DNA of 64,000 nucleotides from Paenibacillus sp. DCT19 (GTDB lineage Bacteria > Bacillota > Bacilli > Paenibacillales > Paenibacillaceae). Shown here piece by piece: positions 34,267 through 43,904 of the stretch (positions are counted from its first letter, which is position 1; each line of letters starts with the position of its first letter). The notes beneath the pieces are model-generated. The model ran no database searches. It saw nothing but the letters and a program-made list of their open reading frames with translations, and was not told the DNA's origin. The position numbers and the translations under genes are program-made. The stretch covers positions 3,917,501 through 3,981,500 of the forward strand of contig NZ_CP029639.1 of the NCBI RefSeq assembly GCF_003268635.1, written 5' to 3'.

Positions 34267-34740
34267 CTAAGCAGGTCTTTCATAGCCTGACTCTACAATG
34301 GTCTTCAACTTCTGATTTCGACTTTCTAAGAATGCCGTCATATATCGTTTCAAAACAATTCGTTCAGCTATCCAACCCAATACACCAAGAGGCGCTTCAA
34401 ATGTAAGCGTATCGACCATAATTGTAGTCTGATGATCCAACTGGGTGAAGCTATGTTCATGACGCATGCTTTTGAAAGCCCCGTTCAGCATCTGGTCAAC
34501 AAACCGATAGGGACGCTCATACTCAGCGATCTGAGAGGTCAGTCTTTGACGTACTCCAAAATGCGTTGCTTCGAAGGTTACCGTATCTCCATCCCCAATA
34601 AGACCTGCAGTTACCCCCGAAACCGCTTGTTCACGAGTATGTTCCCATACAGTCTGCGTATGTAAATCAATGTCACGAGCAGCATCGAAGCATCGTTCGA
34701 TTGGCGCGTCAATGGTTATCTCTGTTACAACTTGAATCAA
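34267..34740 (-). CDS. SRPBCC (START-like) ligand-binding protein
   Basis: A 157-residue helix-grip fold protein from a TTG start. AAAGGGGAG lies six bases upstream, and the conserved family start VVTEITIDAPIERCFDAARDIDLHTQTV follows directly. The frame is open 45 codons further upstream, but that part is unlike the family. The hydrophobic cavity motifs FEATHFGVRQRLTSQI and MRHEHSFTQLD are typical of polyketide-cyclase/cell-division-inhibitor-like SRPBCC proteins. Ligand unknown. It ends 61 bases before the small membrane protein gene. Confidence 0.85.
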   Translation of the reverse strand: MIQVVTEITIDAPIERCFDAARDIDLHTQTVWEHTREQAVSGVTAGLIGDGDTVTFEATHFGVRQRLTSQIAEYERPYRFVDQMLNGAFKSMRHEHSFTQLDHQTTIMVDTLTFEAPLGVLGWIAERIVLKRYMTAFLESRNQKLKTIVESGYERPA

Positions 34741-34873
34741 GTAAATCTCCCCTTTTGCATGTTCACAATCATAGCATGAATCCGGCTGAGCTTCTTTGAT
34801 AGAATCATAGGGTTCTCGGCAAGTATACCGTTCATTGATTGGAAGAACAATGTAATACAATATAAATGATGCC

Positions 34874-34903
34874 AAAAAAGCCTCCCGTTATAACAGGAGA
34901 CTC
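34874..34903 (-). terminator. Terminator of the HD-GYP gene
   Basis: On the minus strand GTCTCCTGTTA pairs with TAACGGGAGGC (two G-U pairs), followed by six T. It lies 37 bases beyond the HD-GYP stop codon. Confidence 0.8.
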
Positions 34904-34939
34904 TTTCACTACTCATATAAAATTCCTAATTTGCTGAAA

Positions 34940-36027
34940 CTAGCTATTAATAATTAAGTCGTCAATCGAGAGACTGCGCTCCTTGGACAGATCGCGGTAC
35001 TGCTCTGATTCTACTTTAATTAATGGCTTGAAGATATCAGACGGATTATTCATAACAATAACCCCCTTCTCTCCATTGCTAAGTAACACTTGTTTACCAA
35101 TGAAGTTAGGCAGCAGATGCTGCATTAACGCCTGAACTGGCTTCTCATTTAATTTACCAAAGCCCATGGAATAAATATCGCGCAGATTGTTGATCAAGTT
35201 TGGATTGCTACTTCCGAAATCCCCAGATCTCATACTAATGTAAACATCAGCCACCGAGACAATTTGGGTATATGGATGTATCTCGTCTTTCTTAATCTGC
35301 ATTGGATATCCTGAGCCATCTTCACGTTCATGATGCTGGAGTGCAACAAGAGCCGTTGCCTCGTCTCTCATAGAGCTCTTAATAATATCATGTCCGTAGA
35401 TGGTATGACGCTGATACTCTAGCTGCTCATCTGGTGTTAAAGGTTCCGTTTTATTTCGGATGCGATGAGATACTTTGCATTTTCCAATATCGTGCAGGTA
35501 TCCCCGCGACTAATTTGATAACACTCCTTCGGAGAGTATCCCAACCAGGTAGCCATATAGAAGGACAATAGTCCAACTTGAATGGAATGCGTGTAGTTAT
35601 TTACATCGTCCCGCTCCAGCATCATCAACAAGTGAACGACGTCCTTCTGCTCATCCAACCCCTCAACCATTGGCTGTAGCGCATCGTCTACCATCGTGGC
35701 ATTAAATTTACCCACAGTGAGTGCCTCAAGAAAAGCAGATTGATAATTATGTACAGTTTGCACAAATTGCGATTTCATTTCTTCTTCGGGAGGTATGTCT
35801 CCATTCATTCTAGTCGAATGTACCGCAGCGGCTGCAAAAAATTCAGCTTCTGTAATTTCTTCCTCGCGTGGTTCGATATCCACATAGTCCACACGGTGCT
35901 GCATCAGTAAGGTTATATCCTCACTTTTTAGTACAGTCCCTTGACCCAAAACGTGTAATCCTGCATCGCTAAACGTGTCAGCAGTTAGACGATCCCCGTC
36001 TTGCAGGTTCATAATATGGATTCTCAA
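34940..36027 (-). pseudogene. HD-GYP cyclic-di-GMP phosphodiesterase, one frameshift
   Basis: A protein of about 362 residues if repaired. Residues 1-60 form a small N-terminal domain (GDRLTADTFSDAGLHVLGQG). The HD-GYP domain follows, with HSIQVGLLSFYMATWLGY, the HD motif YLHDIGK, and HHEREDGSGYP, then IVSVADVYISM. The frame breaks in the G-run 35502-35505, within ISRGGYLHDIGK. One extra G joins the two halves exactly and restores the HD metal site. HD-GYP enzymes degrade the motility/biofilm messenger c-di-GMP. The start is TTG at 36027, nine bases after AGGGG. No other damage is seen, so a sequencing error is plausible. Confidence 0.87.
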
Positions 36028-36265
36028 CTCGGTATTCCCCTGAATGTTTCATTTATAGTCAACGGCTCCCACATAACATGGGTTCCAAAAATCCCTCTAC
36101 TTCTTTATATCGAATTTTTCGACCATTTTATCCATAGTTCTTATGACCTTAATCACAACGGAAAACACGCATAACTAAGACTTTATTCTCATGCGCATTG
36201 CGATAAAAATGCTCATTCACAGCGAATTGACTTTATAAAGTTAAGCGCCTTCATTTATGTATGTG

Positions 36266-36297
36266 AAAGCAGCCCAAATGAAGACGTTGGACTGCTT
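36266..36297 (-). terminator. Terminator of the UbiD-family gene
   Basis: AAAGCAGCCC (36266-36275) pairs with GGACTGCTT (36289-36297), with one wobble. No strong T-run is seen. Confidence 0.6.
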
Positions 36298-36318
36298 CTC
36301 AAGTTTGAATCAAGTGGA

Positions 36319-38154
36319 TTAAATTTTAATGGAATCCAGGCTTCCACCTTTGGCAAATAAACGTTCTATTCTCTTCTCTACTGCTGGATCGGCAATAAGT
36401 GGCGGAGCTTGATGTGGCTTCACACGTGCATCAATAATGATCTGGTCACAACCCCAATGCTTGTTCTCATAGCCGCTGTTAACCCCATACATATCATGGG
36501 ATGGATTGCTGCGAGTAAATGTTGCCCATAAAAAATTACTGAGGTTCTCACTGATGAATGTGCTATCGTCACAGAGAATAATCATCGGAGTTGAAGTCAT
36601 ATCCCCTTTTTCCTTCAGCATTGCCGTAAATGCATTCATTTCCTGCGCAGTATCTTCATAACTTACGAACGGCGACGTTTGCATGGACACAATTCCCGGC
36701 ATGACCAATTGAGGGTTTTCATAACCACGGATTGACTTCAATGACTCAGGCACTTCTTTGCACAACTCTCTGACAGGATCTCCATAAGCTGCAAAAACAA
36801 CCTTGCTTCCGCTATTCAAACCTGTACCCGAGTAATCGAGTGTATCTATCGTTGTATTCGTATAGAAATGAATATCTCGTTTCAGATTTAATCGCTCTAA
36901 GATATAAGTCAGGAATTCAACCTCTCGATGTGTACTCAGTGGTTGTTGATCCTCGGCTGTAATAAATAGATACTTCGCTAAACTAAGCTGTCCTGTACCC
37001 AAAATGCGGTTAGCGATGGTTAGTAGCTCTGTTGGTTGCTTGACCACTTGGTACGGTGTATAACGTTCGCTTCCGATCGCAAACAAGAGCGGGTGCACAC
37101 CCGCAGCATCAACGGCATGGACTTCTTTCACACCTGGAATCTCTTGCTTGATCGCATCACCTGTTATTTCGTGAATCAAGTCACCAAATGCCGTATCCTC
37201 CTGCGGTGGACGACCAACGACAGTAAATGGCCAAATGGCATTAGGTTTGGCATACACCTTGTGCACTCTCATTAACGGGAACTCATGTGTAAGACTGTAG
37301 TATCCGAGATGGTCACCGAAGGGTCCTTCCGGTTTCGTTTCCCCAGGATAAATATCTCCTGTAATAACAAAATCAGCATCGTTACTGATGCAATAACCAT
37401 CCTTATAACTATACCGGAAACGACGTCCGGCAAGCAGTCCGGCAAAGGTCATCTCACTGAGTCCTTCCGGTAGCGGCATTACAGCAGACAAGGTATGAGC
37501 AGGCGGTCCACCGATGAAAATACTAACTTTTAACGGCTCACCCTTTTTGACTGCTTTCGCCTGATGCACTCCAATTCCCCGATGAATCTGGTAATGCAAA
37601 CCGATCTCCTTGTTCATTTCATAGTCATTACCACTAAGCTGTACGCGGTACATCCCTAAGTTGGAGTTCATAATGCCTGGTTTGTCCGGATCTTCCGAAT
37701 ACACTTGAGGCAGTGTTACGAATGCGCCTCCATCCATCGGCCAGTGCTTAATCAAGGGCAAATCCGAAATTTGAATTTCCTGAGCAGACACCGGCAAGCT
37801 AATCGATTTTTGCTTAGGCAAAGCCTGCCAGGCAGCAAGACCTGTCCCTACATGGGCAAAAGGTCTTTTCAGTGCTTTCATCGGATCTCCCCGCACCTCC
37901 ATGACACGTTGTACACCTTCAAGCGTTTCACGGAATAGAAATTTACTTCGTTCCATATTGCCGAACAGGTTGGAAAGTGCCCGGAATTTAGAACCTTTTA
38001 CCCGTTCAAATAACAACGCAGGTCCTTGAGCTTCAAACACTTTCATATGAATCGCTGCCATCTCTAGATCCGGATCAACCTCTTCTTTTACACGAATCAG
38101 ATGTCCATGCTGTTCCAGATCGTTAATACAATCTTCCATATTGCGATATTTCAT
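36319..38154 (-). CDS. UbiD-family decarboxylase
   Basis: A 611-residue UbiD-family enzyme, which reversibly decarboxylates aromatic or alpha,beta-unsaturated acids using prenylated FMN. Typical parts are GPALLFERVKGSKFRALSNLFG near residue 42, the central GPFGDHLGYYSLTHEFPLMRVH motif with the catalytic Glu-Arg-Glu network region, and IIIDARVKPHQAPPL at the end. The N-terminal sequence resembles the menaquinone-biosynthesis decarboxylase group of the futalosine pathway, but no mqn genes or UbiX flavin prenyltransferase are nearby. The substrate is therefore open. Single gene. Confidence 0.88.
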   Translation of the reverse strand: MKYRNMEDCINDLEQHGHLIRVKEEVDPDLEMAAIHMKVFEAQGPALLFERVKGSKFRALSNLFGNMERSKFLFRETLEGVQRVMEVRGDPMKALKRPFAHVGTGLAAWQALPKQKSISLPVSAQEIQISDLPLIKHWPMDGGAFVTLPQVYSEDPDKPGIMNSNLGMYRVQLSGNDYEMNKEIGLHYQIHRGIGVHQAKAVKKGEPLKVSIFIGGPPAHTLSAVMPLPEGLSEMTFAGLLAGRRFRYSYKDGYCISNDADFVITGDIYPGETKPEGPFGDHLGYYSLTHEFPLMRVHKVYAKPNAIWPFTVVGRPPQEDTAFGDLIHEITGDAIKQEIPGVKEVHAVDAAGVHPLLFAIGSERYTPYQVVKQPTELLTIANRILGTGQLSLAKYLFITAEDQQPLSTHREVEFLTYILERLNLKRDIHFYTNTTIDTLDYSGTGLNSGSKVVFAAYGDPVRELCKEVPESLKSIRGYENPQLVMPGIVSMQTSPFVSYEDTAQEMNAFTAMLKEKGDMTSTPMIILCDDSTFISENLSNFLWATFTRSNPSHDMYGVNSGYENKHWGCDQIIIDARVKPHQAPPLIADPAVEKRIERLFAKGGSLDSIKI

Positions 38155-38396
38155 CGGACGGCTCCATTCTTCAATAGATTATCAAATAAGATTATATAAG
38201 TATTGTTATGTTCAACTATTCACATACATTAGGGCTAGATATTATGGGGAATGATTCTATCTATCTCTTTCCATACAAATAACTCAGCAGAGTTGTGAAT
38301 ATCATTCGCCTACTCTATATTATCAGATGTCCTGCTGCTTCGACAAACGCAATATGATTGGGTACTGTAAAGCTGTAACCCTTTAATACGTCGGAA

Positions 38397-38428
38397 CAAA
38401 AAAAGCCTCGCCCCTATCGGGACGAGCA
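38397..38428 (-). terminator. Terminator of the cohesin-SLH operon
   Basis: On the minus strand GCTCGTCCC and GGGGCGAGGC form a GC-rich stem, followed by seven T. The rest of the 38155-38471 gap shows no gene. Confidence 0.85.
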
Positions 38429-38471
38429 CTCTTTTGGGATTCCATCAAGTATATTGAATATATCCTCTTAC

Positions 38472-40424
38472 TTAGATAAGTCCTGCCTTGCTCAAGAGAC
38501 GTTTGACAATAGCTACGGTTTGAGAACGACTAATGGATGAATTCGCCATTAATTTGCCGTCACTGCCCTCTACCAAGCCTTGTTTAATAGCTGATGCCAC
38601 CGGATCTGCAGCCCATGTCTGTACGTTATTTCCATCGGAATAGGAATTCAACAGAGCAGCCGTCTCAGATGAAGAAGCTTGCTCCAGTTCCACTAGATTC
38701 ATGGCACGGGATATAATCGTTAACGCTTCTGCACGTGTAATCACACCACTTGGACGGAAGCTATCATCTGAATAACCGTTCACTAGACCATAGGAAACCG
38801 CCGTCTTCACTTCATCCGCATACCAACTACTGTCTGAAACATCCGAGAATGCAATTGATTCCGTTCCTTTTGGAGTATGTAGTCCAAGACTACGCAGAAG
38901 AACTGCCGTGAACTCTGCACGTGTAATGCTGCGATCTGGCGCAAAAGTGCCTTCGCTTGTCCCTTGGATAATCATACGGGAAGCAAGATCCTCCACATCG
39001 TTACGACTCCAATGTGATACGATATCATCGAACGTTGCCTGATGATAAACTAATGCGTATGTGCTATTGGTCAGACTGTTAATAACAGCCGAGTAGTGAC
39101 CGTCTGTATTCCTTACTTTGGTAGGTACATGTAGCACACTTCCGTCAGATAGAAGCACCACACCTGTCGTGATTTTGGTAGGGTCAATATCATCTGGTAG
39201 TGTAATCGTACGTTCAACATACGTGTCGAACTGATTTACTTGAAATTGCTTCTCACCTACAGTTGCTCTAACTTCAAAATCGATAGGTGAACCAACGATA
39301 CTAGTGTTACTTTGTTTGGCTGCAGCAGCTTCCACAGTGGCTTTGGTTGTATCAGAGCTCTTGGAAACCGTCAGCTGAATTACGATATTCTCTAGCGAAG
39401 AACCCGCTCCCAGCTCAGACGCAAGTCGATCAATTTGCAGCTGGTTAGCCGGAAGTGTGTACGTACCAAAATCCGTTTGGAGAATAAGCTCAGCATCTTT
39501 TCCATCCATCGCTTTCACCAGTTTACCATTCAGTTCACCAACTACTTTGTCCGCACCTGTGCCGGTAATTGGGAGCATGACCGATCTTAGGCCACTGCCG
39601 ATTTGAGTAATAACCTTCTCATTATCCACCTTCACGGTAGTCGTCACCTGATTGCCAATGGTCGATGTGGAAGCCGTTGCTGACTGCTCCTGTTTCTGTC
39701 CATTGACATAAATATCTACGCCTTTGGTTACTGCTGGAGTTGCAGAAGGTGTTGTAGCCGCCGGCGAAGTTGTACTTGTAGAAGGTGTTCCACCTGTAGA
39801 GGATGTAGGTGGAGTAGACGGGTTCGTGCCCGAATTCCCACCACCAGAGGAACTTCCACCTGTAATCGTAATTGCTCCGCCAGACCATTCAGCAGGTTGT
39901 TGATAGATTGAGTTACTGAAGTTCCAATGTTCGGAGTCATTTTGAATGGTGAGCTGTTTGACACCTGAAGTGGCATTACTCTTCGCCTTAAACTCAATAT
40001 CAAATAGTTGCTGTTCAGATGAAATGTTGTGATCTCCAGCCGTAAAATCTGCCCAGATAATACGAACCCAACCGGATTCATTATCGAAATGATACTGGAA
40101 GCAGCCTTCTGTATTTTCCGCACAGCCAGGGTATTCCGTCTTCCCATATTTCGGGGTGATGCGAACAATTTCCAAAGCGGTTGAATCATAGTCAACCTGC
40201 ATATTGTAGCTGGTTACCTCATTACGTTCTGGTTTTTTCAAAGTTACAGGCACATGAACGGATTGTCCTGCTTGTACACTGACACTATCAATTTGAATCT
40301 TGAACGTCTCTGATGGTGCTGCTCCCGCGATACTCGGCAATGCGAGTGAGGATAGGAGCGATAAAGCGATCAAACTAGACATTGTTCTTTTGAATCTAAC
40401 ACGCTTTTTTTTCGGTTGACCCAT
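38472..40424 (-). CDS. Cohesin-domain surface protein with three SLH repeats
   Basis: A 650-residue exported protein. A basic signal peptide spans residues 1-36. A cohesin domain follows (about 40-190): IDSVSVQAGQSVHVPVTLKK, YNMQVDYDSTALEIVRI, WVRIIWADFTAG, LFDIEFKAKSNATSGVKQL. Then come an S/T/P/G-rich linker (192-235), a beta-rich region (235-460), and three SLH repeats to the C-terminus (FDDIVSHWSRNDVEDLA; FSDVSDSSWYADEV; YSDGNNVQTWAADPV). SLH repeats bind pyruvylated wall polysaccharide, so the cohesin would be displayed on the surface, as in cellulosome anchoring proteins. It lies 50 bases downstream of a dockerin gene, so the two are almost surely co-transcribed. Confidence 0.9.
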   Translation of the reverse strand: MGQPKKKRVRFKRTMSSLIALSLLSSLALPSIAGAAPSETFKIQIDSVSVQAGQSVHVPVTLKKPERNEVTSYNMQVDYDSTALEIVRITPKYGKTEYPGCAENTEGCFQYHFDNESGWVRIIWADFTAGDHNISSEQQLFDIEFKAKSNATSGVKQLTIQNDSEHWNFSNSIYQQPAEWSGGAITITGGSSSGGGNSGTNPSTPPTSSTGGTPSTSTTSPAATTPSATPAVTKGVDIYVNGQKQEQSATASTSTIGNQVTTTVKVDNEKVITQIGSGLRSVMLPITGTGADKVVGELNGKLVKAMDGKDAELILQTDFGTYTLPANQLQIDRLASELGAGSSLENIVIQLTVSKSSDTTKATVEAAAAKQSNTSIVGSPIDFEVRATVGEKQFQVNQFDTYVERTITLPDDIDPTKITTGVVLLSDGSVLHVPTKVRNTDGHYSAVINSLTNSTYALVYHQATFDDIVSHWSRNDVEDLASRMIIQGTSEGTFAPDRSITRAEFTAVLLRSLGLHTPKGTESIAFSDVSDSSWYADEVKTAVSYGLVNGYSDDSFRPSGVITRAEALTIISRAMNLVELEQASSSETAALLNSYSDGNNVQTWAADPVASAIKQGLVEGSDGKLMANSSISRSQTVAIVKRLLSKAGLI

Positions 40425-40474
40425 ATGATAACCTCCGTAATGATTTTATGAATTGAAAGAAATGTATAGTCTGT

Positions 40475-41863
40475 TTAGCTTGGTGCCCACGTTCTAAACG
40501 TCCATGGTTCCTTGCCTGATCCCATCCCGATCGTCGGACCGTCAACAAGTTGACCATCTCCGTTGTCAAAGGATAGAAAGTCTCCAGGAATTTCTACTGA
40601 ATATTTTGTGTAAGGAGACAAGTTCTTTAGGGTAATAATCAACTTATTCCCAGATATCTCATACTCTTCGGAAGAGTTATAGCTTGCTACTACATCACCT
40701 GTTGTTGCATCTTTAATTTCGAATCCAATTTGAGATTGATCACTATATATCATCTTGTCAAACGTGACCTCTATGTTTCCAACGACACTCACACCTTCCG
40801 CCCCATCTCCAGGCGATAAACTTTGCACTTTGACGCTTGACACAGGCTTACTTACCGTAGTAGATGCTGTTACGGTCACAGGCTTTCCGACTACACCATA
40901 ATTCGACCTAGGCGTAATTTTTAACGAAAGTTGTCTGCCTTCATCTTCTGGTCCAATCAGATACGCTCTCGATGTAGCTTCCGCAATCGCATGCTCTACT
41001 CCCTGATCATCCGTCCAATACCATTGAAACGCTGTACCATACTCCTCAGCATCACTATTTTCTAAATCCCAATATTCATAGTTTCCAGTTAATGTGCTTC
41101 CAACTTTCAGATCACCTGAAAGTTGAGCATGAAGTGCATATGGTCCATCTTCAATCTGCTGGAATGTAAGGATATAATGGTTATCTTTTGCACCAAGCTC
41201 CTGCTTCGTGTAACCTTGCATCAATGCATGTGCATCATCTATTTTTACTTTTCCATCTCGGTTAACATCCATCCGATTCAACTCGACATGGTTATAAGAA
41301 CGTCTGTACATCTCATTACGAATGTGAGAGAGAATTTGAGTTGCATCGGTTGAGTTAACCTTGCCATCATCATTGGCATCGCCTTTTTTACTGATATACA
41401 GCTTAATTTGATCCGTTACTGTTTCTTCTGAATCAATATAATTTGCACTTAGTAAAATCGTGATTACACCGTCCTGTAGGGGCTCCACAATTAAATTACC
41501 AGAGGATTCAAACACTCTTGCTACATGTGAGTCTTCGGTAGAAACGCTTATGTTGCTAAACAAATCATCTGGAAAATGACTAGACAGATCAATAGAAATA
41601 ACTTCATCATTGATAACATTGATGGGAATCTTGTTCATGATATAGTCCGTATTATTCAAAGCTTTAGATGATGTATTAAGCCAGCTAATATCATCGTTTA
41701 GAACCGGTTGAGAAATAATGATTCCGTTTCCACCAGCATCGGCAGTAGCCTGAGGAAGTGATCCACCCATCGGTAAAGCTACACTCAATCCGAGCACAGT
41801 TAGCATGCTCTTTCTCATCAACGGAGCAAGTTGTTTTTTGTCTGTTTTCCCCTTCACGTTCAT
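40475..41863 (-). CDS. Exported dockerin-domain protein with Ig-like domain
   Basis: A 462-residue secreted protein. A signal peptide spans about residues 1-42. A beta-rich N-terminal region leads to a type I-like dockerin (161-220) with two calcium-binding repeats, DANDDGKVNSTD and DVNRDGKVKIDD. A beta-domain (230-335) and a SbsA-type Ig-like (Big_5) domain (345-460; SPGDGAEGVSVVGNIEVTFDKMI) follow. There is no catalytic domain. It is the first gene of the pair with the cohesin-SLH protein, so the dockerin could dock onto that cohesin. AGGAGGAAC precedes the ATG. The biological role is unknown. Confidence 0.87.
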   Translation of the reverse strand: MNVKGKTDKKQLAPLMRKSMLTVLGLSVALPMGGSLPQATADAGGNGIIISQPVLNDDISWLNTSSKALNNTDYIMNKIPINVINDEVISIDLSSHFPDDLFSNISVSTEDSHVARVFESSGNLIVEPLQDGVITILLSANYIDSEETVTDQIKLYISKKGDANDDGKVNSTDATQILSHIRNEMYRRSYNHVELNRMDVNRDGKVKIDDAHALMQGYTKQELGAKDNHYILTFQQIEDGPYALHAQLSGDLKVGSTLTGNYEYWDLENSDAEEYGTAFQWYWTDDQGVEHAIAEATSRAYLIGPEDEGRQLSLKITPRSNYGVVGKPVTVTASTTVSKPVSSVKVQSLSPGDGAEGVSVVGNIEVTFDKMIYSDQSQIGFEIKDATTGDVVASYNSSEEYEISGNKLIITLKNLSPYTKYSVEIPGDFLSFDNGDGQLVDGPTIGMGSGKEPWTFRTWAPS

Positions 41864-41971
41864 GTTCCTCCTTGATTAACCTTCAAATTTGAACAACTAT
41901 ATGCTCAGTATAGTGAGCAATTCTGGACCAATTCTGAACATCAAATTTCTTCATTTTCCAAGTAATAACGA

Positions 41972-42004
41972 CAAAAAGCGCCACGAACATTAAGTTCGTG
42001 ACGC
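41972..42004 (-). terminator. Terminator of the MtaD-like gene
   Basis: On the minus strand GCGTCACGAAC and GTTCGTGGCGC pair over 11 positions with one wobble, followed by TTTTTG. Confidence 0.85.
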
Positions 42005-42070
42005 ATAATTTATAATTCAAATGCTATAAAAGGTTTTTATTTCCAATAATTTATTTTTCCAGTAGATCTT

Positions 42071-43363
42071 TTAGATGCCTTCAACAATCCGTTTAGCGCG
42101 TGTACGAGTTTCGTGAAATAGTAATTCTTCATCAATCGTAAGCAGCTCTCTGCCCTTCATCAAGACTTTACCGTTCACCATGGTTGTATCTACATCTGCA
42201 CCGTTCACACTGTAGGCTACTAGAGACTCTAGATTATGCACAGGCTGAAGATGTGGTTTCGACAGATCAATTAGAATGATATCCGCTTTGCGTCCTACTT
42301 CCAATACGCCCACCTGCTCTTGAAGATTTAACAATCCTGCACTCCCACGGGTAGCCATCTGCAGTACCTTTCGTGCTGGTAAACGCGTAGGATCACCATA
42401 ATCCAGTTTTTGCAGCCAGGTTGCTGCCTTGATCTCCTCGAACATGTCGACCGTTGTTGCACTTCCTGCCCCATCCGTGCCAAGTCCAACTTGAATCCCT
42501 TGCGCCATCATCTCGGTAATAGGGGCAATGCCACAGCCGAGCTTCAGATTACTTACCGGGTTATGAGATACCCCTCCGCGCATTCCTTTTAAACGTTCAA
42601 CATCTTGCCGATCCAGATGAACAGCATGAGCTAGCAGCACATGAGCCTGTTCGAACATCCCTAGATTCTCAAGATATTCTGTCGGTGTCACCCCGTATCG
42701 TTCCTGAATCTTGATCACTTCTTCTCTTGTCTCAGCAAGATGAATGTGGATAGGGACATTTTCCTTCTCCGCCATGGCGATCACATCCCGCAGCGGTTCC
42801 GGTGCACAGGTATAAGGGGAGTGCGGTCCGTACATCGTTGTAATTCGCCCCTCTGCCATACCCGACCAACGCTGTACAAGATCAATGGCTTCCTGCAACC
42901 TGCACCCACCATCATCTTCCATAAAGACCATGCCACGAGTTAACGAAGCTCGAATCCCGGTTAACGTCACAGCCTCTGCTATTTCATTCATGTGTACATA
43001 CATATCAGCATACGTCGTCGTGCCTGATCTTATCATCTCTGCATGGGACAATTGTGCCCCCCAGTAAATATCTTCTGGCGTCATATTAGCCTCTGCAGGC
43101 AGCATTTTGCGATCTAACCAGTCCATAAGCTTCAGATCATCCGAGAAACCTCGCAATAAACTCATTGGGGAATGTTGATGCGCATTAATTAGGCCAGGCA
43201 TAGCGAGCATGCCTTTCCCATGAATCACTTCATCTCCCGGTTGACTCTCAATGTGAGTCGCAATCTCCACGATCCGGTCTCCTTCAACACGAATATCCCC
43301 CTTAAAGGGGGCATCGTTATCGTTCATCGTCATAATCATCGCTTGCTGAATTAATATACTCAT
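42071..43363 (-). CDS. mtaD: 5-methylthioadenosine/S-adenosylhomocysteine deaminase (MtaD-like)
   Basis: About 430 residues of an amidohydrolase that deaminates methylthioadenosine, S-adenosylhomocysteine or related nucleosides. Metal ligands are visible: HxH in INAHQHSPMSLLRG, His in IHIHLAET, His in LLAHAVHL, and Asp in GLGTDGAGSATT. The beta-sandwich ends are at the N- and C-termini (VVNGADVDTTMVNGKV-type strand). Distinction from guanine or N-ethylammeline deaminase relatives is by overall resemblance. The ATG at 43363 is preferred; an in-frame GTG at 43372 is too close to the GAGGAG site. Confidence 0.88.
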   Translation of the reverse strand: MSILIQQAMIMTMNDNDAPFKGDIRVEGDRIVEIATHIESQPGDEVIHGKGMLAMPGLINAHQHSPMSLLRGFSDDLKLMDWLDRKMLPAEANMTPEDIYWGAQLSHAEMIRSGTTTYADMYVHMNEIAEAVTLTGIRASLTRGMVFMEDDGGCRLQEAIDLVQRWSGMAEGRITTMYGPHSPYTCAPEPLRDVIAMAEKENVPIHIHLAETREEVIKIQERYGVTPTEYLENLGMFEQAHVLLAHAVHLDRQDVERLKGMRGGVSHNPVSNLKLGCGIAPITEMMAQGIQVGLGTDGAGSATTVDMFEEIKAATWLQKLDYGDPTRLPARKVLQMATRGSAGLLNLQEQVGVLEVGRKADIILIDLSKPHLQPVHNLESLVAYSVNGADVDTTMVNGKVLMKGRELLTIDEELLFHETRTRAKRIVEGI

Positions 43364-43532
43364 TCTATTCACAGCTCCTCTTGGTTTGGTTTCTTTCTTC
43401 CAAACTGAGGATAAGCCTTAACGTAACGTGAAGGTCAAGCGTGAAATGGAGTACGAGAAGCCATAGACGAGTCCTCGCTTTGCTGTCTTATGTGAAACTG
43501 TCTTGTGTGAAAGTATGTCGATAGACACTTGC

Positions 43533-43826
43533 TTATGTTAATCGCTGAGAAGTCATTGTTCGAAATTTCTGAATGAAGGGCTTGGGATCAATTTTGACCA
43601 TATATGGATAAACCCCGGTGCTTGTATGCAGATAAAAGAAACCACCCTCATTCCCCATTCTGCGAAAGGACATGTCGAACACTTCTGTTATTCTAAACTC
43701 TCTATACTGAGTTACAATCTTGTCCGCGTATAGGATCATCGAGCGGTCACTGGATACGATTTCCTGTGCGAGACCCGTCAATTCTCTCTGTATTTTGTAA
43801 TAAGGCAATACAGCAATCGTGCTCAT
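43533..43826 (-). CDS. Small uncharacterised protein, possible PH-like fold
   Basis: A 97-residue protein from the ATG with GGAGG six bases upstream. The alternation of strands (SMILYADKIVTQYREFRITEVFDMSFRRMGNEGGFFYLHTSTGVYPYMV) followed by a terminal helix (DPKPFIQKFRTM) resembles bacterial PH-like domains. The protein is short, with no signal or membrane segment. It lies 78 bases downstream of the saccharopine-dehydrogenase-like gene and may belong to that operon. Function not known. Confidence 0.7.
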   Translation of the reverse strand: MSTIAVLPYYKIQRELTGLAQEIVSSDRSMILYADKIVTQYREFRITEVFDMSFRRMGNEGGFFYLHTSTGVYPYMVKIDPKPFIQKFRTMTSQRLT

Positions 43827-43904
43827 GATCTCCCTCCGTCCCCGCATCATCATGAAGTTATGATAACAGAAGTCGAAGGGGTTGAGCAAAATCAGCCTCT
43901 ATGC

